Of a DNA stretch of 64,000 nucleotides, positions 59,564 through 64,000 are shown piece after piece. The position numbers were made by a program, and so were the translations under genes. The notes beneath the pieces are model-generated. The model had not been told where the DNA came from and made no database searches. It was given only the letters and a program-made list of their open reading frames with translations. Positions within the stretch are counted from its first letter, which is position 1; each line of letters opens with the position of its first letter. The DNA is from Hwanghaeella sp965227365 (lineage in GTDB: Bacteria; Pseudomonadota; Alphaproteobacteria; UBA8366; Aestuariispiraceae), in the NCBI RefSeq assembly GCF_965227365.1, contig NZ_OZ245754.1, positions 3,224,001-3,288,000 on the forward strand, read 5' to 3'.

Positions 59564-60550
59564 ATGCCTGCCTGGCCACGCTTGCCGGCCACGTTGTCGG
59601 CGTTCGCCATTGCCATTGTCCTGTCGCAGACAGGTGCATCCGCATCGCCCATGCCGTCGCAGCAAGGCCGTGCGCCGGAACAATTGTGCCGCGACGCCGT
59701 TACCGCGGCGGAAAGCCTGACCGGCATTCCACAACACCTGATGGGCGCCATCTCACTTGTCGAATCCGGAATTTTCAAGGCCGAGGCCGGCGGCCGAATT
59801 GCATGGCCCTGGACCGTGATGGCACAGGGCCGGGGCCGGTACTTCAAGACGAAGCAGGACGCGATCAACGCGGTCCGCGGCCTGTTGCAGTCAGGCGTCA
59901 CCAACATCGACGTCGGTTGCATGCAGATAAATCTGCAATACCACGCGCTCGCCTTCTCCTCTCTGGAGGAAGCCTTCGATCCGGTCACCAACGTCGCCTA
60001 TTCCGCAAGCTTCCTGATGGATCTGAAGGACCGACACGGCAATTGGGACAAGGCGGTCCGTTACTATCATTCAGCCACGCCATCGCGGAACATTCCCTAT
60101 CGCAAAAAGGTCCGCGCCGAACTCGTCGCCCTGCGGCAAACCGGCCACCCGATGTCGGCCGCCGACCATACCCGCTTCGCCAGTCAGTTCGCCTCCGACG
60201 TCGAGGGGCAGGACTCGCGCCCCCTGGGCAAGGCGCCCTATGGCGGCGTAATGAACCCTGCCCCCGCGCAGGGAACGTCTCCCCTCATCGCGAAGACCGG
60301 CGAATCTCCGGTTGCCGCGGTTCCGAACGGTTCCCCGATCGCCGATGCGGGCCAGCAACGCATGAGCTATTTGAAGACCGCCGCCTGGCCGCCGAGAAGT
60401 CTGAAAGCGCAATATCAGGCGGAACACAACGCCCGCGCCCGCGTCATGTATCCCGCCAACGGCCAAGCGGCCGGGTCGAAAAAGGCCCTTTCCAATCCAT
60501 TCCTGGCACCGGCGCCGCTGCAAACGGCATCGAACCCAAATCCCTCCTGA
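59564..60550 (+). CDS. Lytic transglycosylase-like protein (SLT domain)
   Basis: 328 residues. Signal region (LPATLSAFAIAIVLSQTGAS), then an SLT-type domain (about 40-180): catalytic Glu in HLMGAISLVESGIFK, VGCMQINLQYHALAF and NVAYSASFLMDLKDRHG as in Slt70-like enzymes. The C-terminal about 130 residues are Pro/Ala-rich and low in complexity. It cleaves peptidoglycan in the periplasm, perhaps for assembly of a secretion or flagellar structure. GAGGGAAATCC precedes the ATG. Confidence 0.9.
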   Translation: MPAWPRLPATLSAFAIAIVLSQTGASASPMPSQQGRAPEQLCRDAVTAAESLTGIPQHLMGAISLVESGIFKAEAGGRIAWPWTVMAQGRGRYFKTKQDAINAVRGLLQSGVTNIDVGCMQINLQYHALAFSSLEEAFDPVTNVAYSASFLMDLKDRHGNWDKAVRYYHSATPSRNIPYRKKVRAELVALRQTGHPMSAADHTRFASQFASDVEGQDSRPLGKAPYGGVMNPAPAQGTSPLIAKTGESPVAAVPNGSPIADAGQQRMSYLKTAAWPPRSLKAQYQAEHNARARVMYPANGQAAGSKKALSNPFLAPAPLQTASNPNPS

Positions 60551-60711
60551 AAATCGGACCGGCATGAACTAAAGACCTAATTGTTCCCAGTTCGCGTTTA
60601 CTACTCTACTGGAACAAGGCTAGGTTCTCTCGCGGGTTCCCAAAGTAAAAAATCAAAGAACCCTAATATTCGGGAGAGGTTCGGTCCGGCCCGTGCTGGA
60701 CAAGGACAGTA

Positions 60712-62676
60712 ATGGCAGCAAGAGCGGACATAGCCGACCATCTTCAGGAACTGTTGGATGCCGACGATTCGGAGTTCGGATTCGTTCTATTGGATCCGGA
60801 CGATATCCTGACCTATGCCAGCAAAGGCCTGCGCGAGGCGTTTCCGGGCGTCGACATACCCTCGAAGATTTCCAGGCCCTACACGGAAGTTCTCAGTGAA
60901 TTGATCAAGGTGGGGACACAGACCGGGAAAACGCTGCCGCCGGAAGATCAACTGAACTCGCATCTCAAATGGCACCAGGACCCGACACATCCTTTGGAGG
61001 TCTTGACCAACAAAGGGCAGTGGATTCGCTATCGGGAACGCCGATTGCCGGGAGGATACACGGCCGGCGTCTTTATCGATATTACTGAGGTCAAGAAACG
61101 CGAACTGGCCCTGGCGGCGCGGGAACAGAGGTTGGCGGACTATGCCGATGCGGGATCCGAATGGCTTTGGCAGACCGACGAAGATCACCGCTATACGTAT
61201 TTCTCGCGCGGACTGCTGCCCCATACCGGTATCAACCCCGATGAATTGATCGGCAAGCGGCGCCAGGATCTGATCCAGAGCAGTGCCGATGCGAGCGTCC
61301 TCGAACATTTCGCGACTCTTGAGGAACACCGCTCGTTCCAGAACTTTCGATACGCAACGAAGGGCAAGGACGGCGAAACCCGTTACATATCCGTCAGCGG
61401 CGTCCCGTTCTTCGGCAAGAACGGGCGGTTCAACGGATATAGAGGCGTCGGCCGTGACGTCACGGCCCATGTCCTGGCCGAGCAGCGCGCCGAACAGGCA
61501 CATGCGCGTCTGTCGGACGCGGTCAACGGACTGCAAGGCGGCATTCTGATGTTTGATCAGAACGAGCGTCTGGTGGTCACCAACATACAAAGCCGCAGTC
61601 TCTATATCGACGTTGCCGACAGGTTGAAGGTCGGGACACCGATGGCGGAAGCGGTCGCCGCGCTCCTGCAGCGGGACATCGGGGATTCCGGTGCGGTATT
61701 GACGCAGGAAACGGTCGACCGGGAACTGTCGCGGTGGCGCAGCCCCCAACGCTCGGATCTTCAATTTCCATTGGGAGATGCCTGGATCGAGCGCCGGGTC
61801 ACGCCGACCAAGGCCGGTGGGGCGTTGATTATGGAGATCGACGTCACGGCATCCAAACGACGCGAGCGCGAGTTGCAGGCCGCCAAGGAAGAGGCCGAAC
61901 GGGCGAACCGCACGCGGACCCAGTTCATGGCCCAAATGAGCCACGAATTGCGAACCCCGCTGAATTCCATCATCGGCTTCGCCGAAGTCATTCATGATGA
62001 ATTGTACGGCGAATTGCCGTCGCCGAAATACAAGGATTTCGCGAACGACATCCGCGAGAGCGGGCGGCATCTTCTGTCCATCATCAATGACATTCTGGAC
62101 CTTGCAAAAGGCGAAGCGGGGCAACGAAGCCTGAACCCCGAACCGGTATCGGTGCCGGAGGCCGTCGCGGCCAGCCTGAAACTGGTGAAACAGCGCGCCG
62201 ATGCCATCGGCCTGACATTGGAAAACCGCGTACCAAGCGACTTGCCGGCCTTGTTAAGCGAGGACAAGCTGGTTCGACAGATGCTGATCAATCTCATGTC
62301 GAACGCCGTCAAGTTCACGCAAGCTGGTGGTACCGTCGCTGTGTCAGTGGAAATGACCGATGAAGGCGGTATGACTCTCATCGTGTCCGACAGCGGGATC
62401 GGGATGGAAAAGGGTGACATTGAGAAAGCTCTGATGCCATTCACCCAAATCGATTCCGATCTGTCGCGACAGTATGAGGGCACTGGTCTGGGACTGCCTT
62501 TGGTCGACAGCCTCATGACGCTTCACGACGGGTTGTTCATTCTGGAAAGTACCGTCGGCGTCGGAACGAAAGCCTCACTTTGCTTCCCCCCCAAGGCCGT
62601 GGTCACCGCCGAGGCGGAACAACCGGCAAATACCCCCGACAGCGCGCAATCGGCCCGGAAGGCCCAAATACCCTAA
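60712..62676 (+). CDS. Multi-PAS sensor histidine kinase
   Basis: 654 residues, no membrane segment: PAS 1 (about 10-125, FGFVLLDPDDILTYASKGLR), PAS 2 (about 140-265, EWLWQTDEDHRYTYFSRGLL... GYRGVGRDVTAHV), PAS 3 (about 270-385), HisKA with FMAQMSHELRTPLNSIIGFA (His about residue 410), and an HATPase with NLMSNAVKFTQAG, VSDSGIGMEKGD and GTGLGLPLVDSL. A soluble sensor of an intracellular cue. No response regulator is adjacent, so it is an orphan in this window. Confidence 0.93.
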   Translation: MAARADIADHLQELLDADDSEFGFVLLDPDDILTYASKGLREAFPGVDIPSKISRPYTEVLSELIKVGTQTGKTLPPEDQLNSHLKWHQDPTHPLEVLTNKGQWIRYRERRLPGGYTAGVFIDITEVKKRELALAAREQRLADYADAGSEWLWQTDEDHRYTYFSRGLLPHTGINPDELIGKRRQDLIQSSADASVLEHFATLEEHRSFQNFRYATKGKDGETRYISVSGVPFFGKNGRFNGYRGVGRDVTAHVLAEQRAEQAHARLSDAVNGLQGGILMFDQNERLVVTNIQSRSLYIDVADRLKVGTPMAEAVAALLQRDIGDSGAVLTQETVDRELSRWRSPQRSDLQFPLGDAWIERRVTPTKAGGALIMEIDVTASKRRERELQAAKEEAERANRTRTQFMAQMSHELRTPLNSIIGFAEVIHDELYGELPSPKYKDFANDIRESGRHLLSIINDILDLAKGEAGQRSLNPEPVSVPEAVAASLKLVKQRADAIGLTLENRVPSDLPALLSEDKLVRQMLINLMSNAVKFTQAGGTVAVSVEMTDEGGMTLIVSDSGIGMEKGDIEKALMPFTQIDSDLSRQYEGTGLGLPLVDSLMTLHDGLFILESTVGVGTKASLCFPPKAVVTAEAEQPANTPDSAQSARKAQIP

Positions 62677-62694
62677 ACCCTCCAGGAGATATCG

Positions 62695-63873
62695 ATGAGC
62701 TTTTCGGTCGCAGGTACCCGCCAGGACACGCCGGCTTGTGCGGAGGGGCTGATCCATTTCAACAATGCGGGCGCATCGCTTATGCCCCGGCCTGTCCACA
62801 AGGCCGTGTTGGATCATCTGCAACTGGAATGCGATATCGGCGGGTATGAGGCGAAGGCGCAGAACGATGCCCTGCTTGAACGGTTCTATGACGCCGCGGC
62901 GCGTTCTGTCGGCGGCAAACGCAACGAAATCGCGTTTATTGAGAACGCGACCCGCGCCTGGGACATGGCTTTCTACGCTTTCGACTGGCAAAGCGGCGAC
63001 AGGATCCTGACCTCTCGCGCCGACTACAGCTCCAACATGATCTCCTACATCCAGGTCGCGAAGCGATACGGCGTCGAGATCGACATGGCGCCCGACGATG
63101 AGAGCGGGCAGATTGATGTCACAGCCCTTGAGAACCTGATAACCGACCGAACGCGGCTGATCAGCCTGACCCATATCCCGACCAATGGCGGCCTTATCAA
63201 CCCGGTGGAATTGGTTGGCAAAATCGCCAGACGGCACGGCATTCCCTATCTTGTGGACGCGTGCCAGTCCGTCGGTCAGATGCCGATCGATGTTGAAGAA
63301 ATCGGATGTGACATGCTCTCCACCACGGGCCGAAAATACATCCGCGGCCCGCGCGGCACCGGTTTCCTTTGGGTGCGCGACTCTTGGATCGAGAAGCTTG
63401 AACCGCCATTCCTCGACAACCACGCCGCAACCTGGACCTCGGTCAACGACATCCAAATCCGAGACGACGCAAAGCGGTTCGAGAATTGGGAATGCTACTT
63501 CGCCGGCAAGATCGGGCTTGGAGTCGCACTCGACTATGGCCTCGAATTGGGCGTAACGGAAACCTGGGCCCGCATTCAGACCCTATCGCGATCCCTCCGC
63601 GAAGGACTGTCCGCCCTCCCTGGCGTCACGGTGTGGGATAAAGGCGAGCGGCAGTGTGGAATCGTTACCTTCACGAAGAAAGGGGTCGCCCCCCAGACGA
63701 TCCAGTCCGAGCTCGCCAAGCACAAAATCAACGTCTCGCTCTCAAGTCGCCAATTGACGCGCGACGATCTTGTGGCGGCCGACGTGGACGTGACGATCCG
63801 GGCTTCCGTACACTACTTCAATACGGAAGAAGAGCTCGGCGCACTCATCGACATCGTCCGGAAAACGGACTGA
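62695..63873 (+). CDS. Aminotransferase class-V-fold PLP enzyme
   Basis: 392 residues of cysteine desulfurase-like fold: IHFNNAGASLMPRPVHKAVL, IAFIENATRAWDMAFYAFDW, SLTHIPTNGGLINPVELVGK, IPYLVDACQSVGQMPID and PLP Lys in MLSTTGRKYIRGPRGTGFLW (about residue 220). The SufS/NifS catalytic Cys loop is not evident, so it is more likely a selenocysteine-lyase/isopenicillin-epimerase-like branch enzyme than an iron-sulfur desulfurase. AGGAGATATCG lies before the ATG. The substrate is unknown. Confidence 0.88.
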   Translation: MSFSVAGTRQDTPACAEGLIHFNNAGASLMPRPVHKAVLDHLQLECDIGGYEAKAQNDALLERFYDAAARSVGGKRNEIAFIENATRAWDMAFYAFDWQSGDRILTSRADYSSNMISYIQVAKRYGVEIDMAPDDESGQIDVTALENLITDRTRLISLTHIPTNGGLINPVELVGKIARRHGIPYLVDACQSVGQMPIDVEEIGCDMLSTTGRKYIRGPRGTGFLWVRDSWIEKLEPPFLDNHAATWTSVNDIQIRDDAKRFENWECYFAGKIGLGVALDYGLELGVTETWARIQTLSRSLREGLSALPGVTVWDKGERQCGIVTFTKKGVAPQTIQSELAKHKINVSLSSRQLTRDDLVAADVDVTIRASVHYFNTEEELGALIDIVRKTD

Positions 63874-64000
63874 TCAGACAGTGCCGTCACCCGGTTGGGC
63901 AGTGTCGGGGCCGGACCGCCCCTCAAACTCGCTGCTGAGTATCTGTTTGTAGATCGACGATAGAATCGAAATCGATACACCGACCGCCAGCAGGTTGAAG
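63874..64000 (-). CDS. C-terminal end of a probable membrane protein (partial)
   Basis: Minus-strand frame open from the window edge to TGA at 63874-63876, 41 codons. FNLLAVGVSISILSSIYKQI looks like a membrane segment, followed by a short polar tail (SSEFEGRSGPDTAQPGDGTV). Convergent with and directly adjoining the previous gene. Family unknown. Confidence 0.6.
   Translation of the reverse strand, partial: FNLLAVGVSISILSSIYKQILSSEFEGRSGPDTAQPGDGTV

Noticed and set aside
60787..62124. 445-codon open frame antisense to the histidine kinase
   Set aside because: The kinase motifs lie on the other strand. The antisense frame is low-complexity shadow coding.
1..64000. CRISPR array, rRNA, riboswitch or insertion sequence
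   Set aside because: No direct-repeat/spacer pattern, no rRNA sequence, no transposase gene or paired terminal repeats, and no riboswitch core that I could recognise anywhere in the window.

Overview
The window looks like chromosome of an alphaproteobacterium, probably a marine or aquatic member of the Rhodospirillales and relatives. The clues are a C4-pathway 5-aminolevulinate synthase, spermidine-type ABC genes, a Zur/Znu locus with His-rich proteins, an IrpA/di-heme oxidoreductase/imelysin/DUF1513 cassette and VPLPA-CTERM proteins. The species cannot be fixed from this window alone.

Layout. 1-13.2 kb is mostly minus-strand housekeeping: a partial DUF1835 protein, enoyl-CoA hydratase with a PadR regulator, a spermidine/putrescine-type ABC operon, hemA, a GNAT enzyme, a C-terminal processing protease, and a two-gene operon of an aminotransferase and a glyoxalase-cupin fusion. 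A DHA2 exporter follows on the plus strand. 15-36.6 kb is a continuous metal-homeostasis island. It holds bfd and bfr (iron storage), the IrpA cassette, a TonB-dependent receptor with its FecB/FecCD/ATPase importer, DUF2218, TonB, an AraC-type regulator, ExbB and two ExbD proteins, then zur-znuBC and znuA around a Zur-type palindrome. Several iron promoters carry the same palindrome, TGCGA-N5-TCGCA or a close variant, so the genes probably form one regulon.

37.47-59.33 kb is an integrated element of about 21.8 kb. It is bounded by an exact 86-bp direct repeat made from the 3' part of a tRNA-Val(GAC) gene and its terminator. The tRNA is intact at the right end. A tyrosine integrase lies just inside the left end. 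The element encodes an AlpA-like regulator, a primase-polymerase, two large proteins resembling phage ejection (internal virion) proteins, a DUF5681 protein, an XRE repressor and an early-type operon, a nuclease, and a DUF433/DUF5615 toxin-antitoxin pair. I find no capsid, portal, large terminase or tail genes, so it is a phage satellite candidate or a decayed prophage. Its accessory zone (49-54 kb) holds two ParB-like gene relics that flank a VPLPA-CTERM surface-protein cassette.

59.3-64 kb returns to host genes: a lytic transglycosylase, a multi-PAS histidine kinase, a class-V aminotransferase-fold enzyme and the C-terminus of a probable membrane protein.
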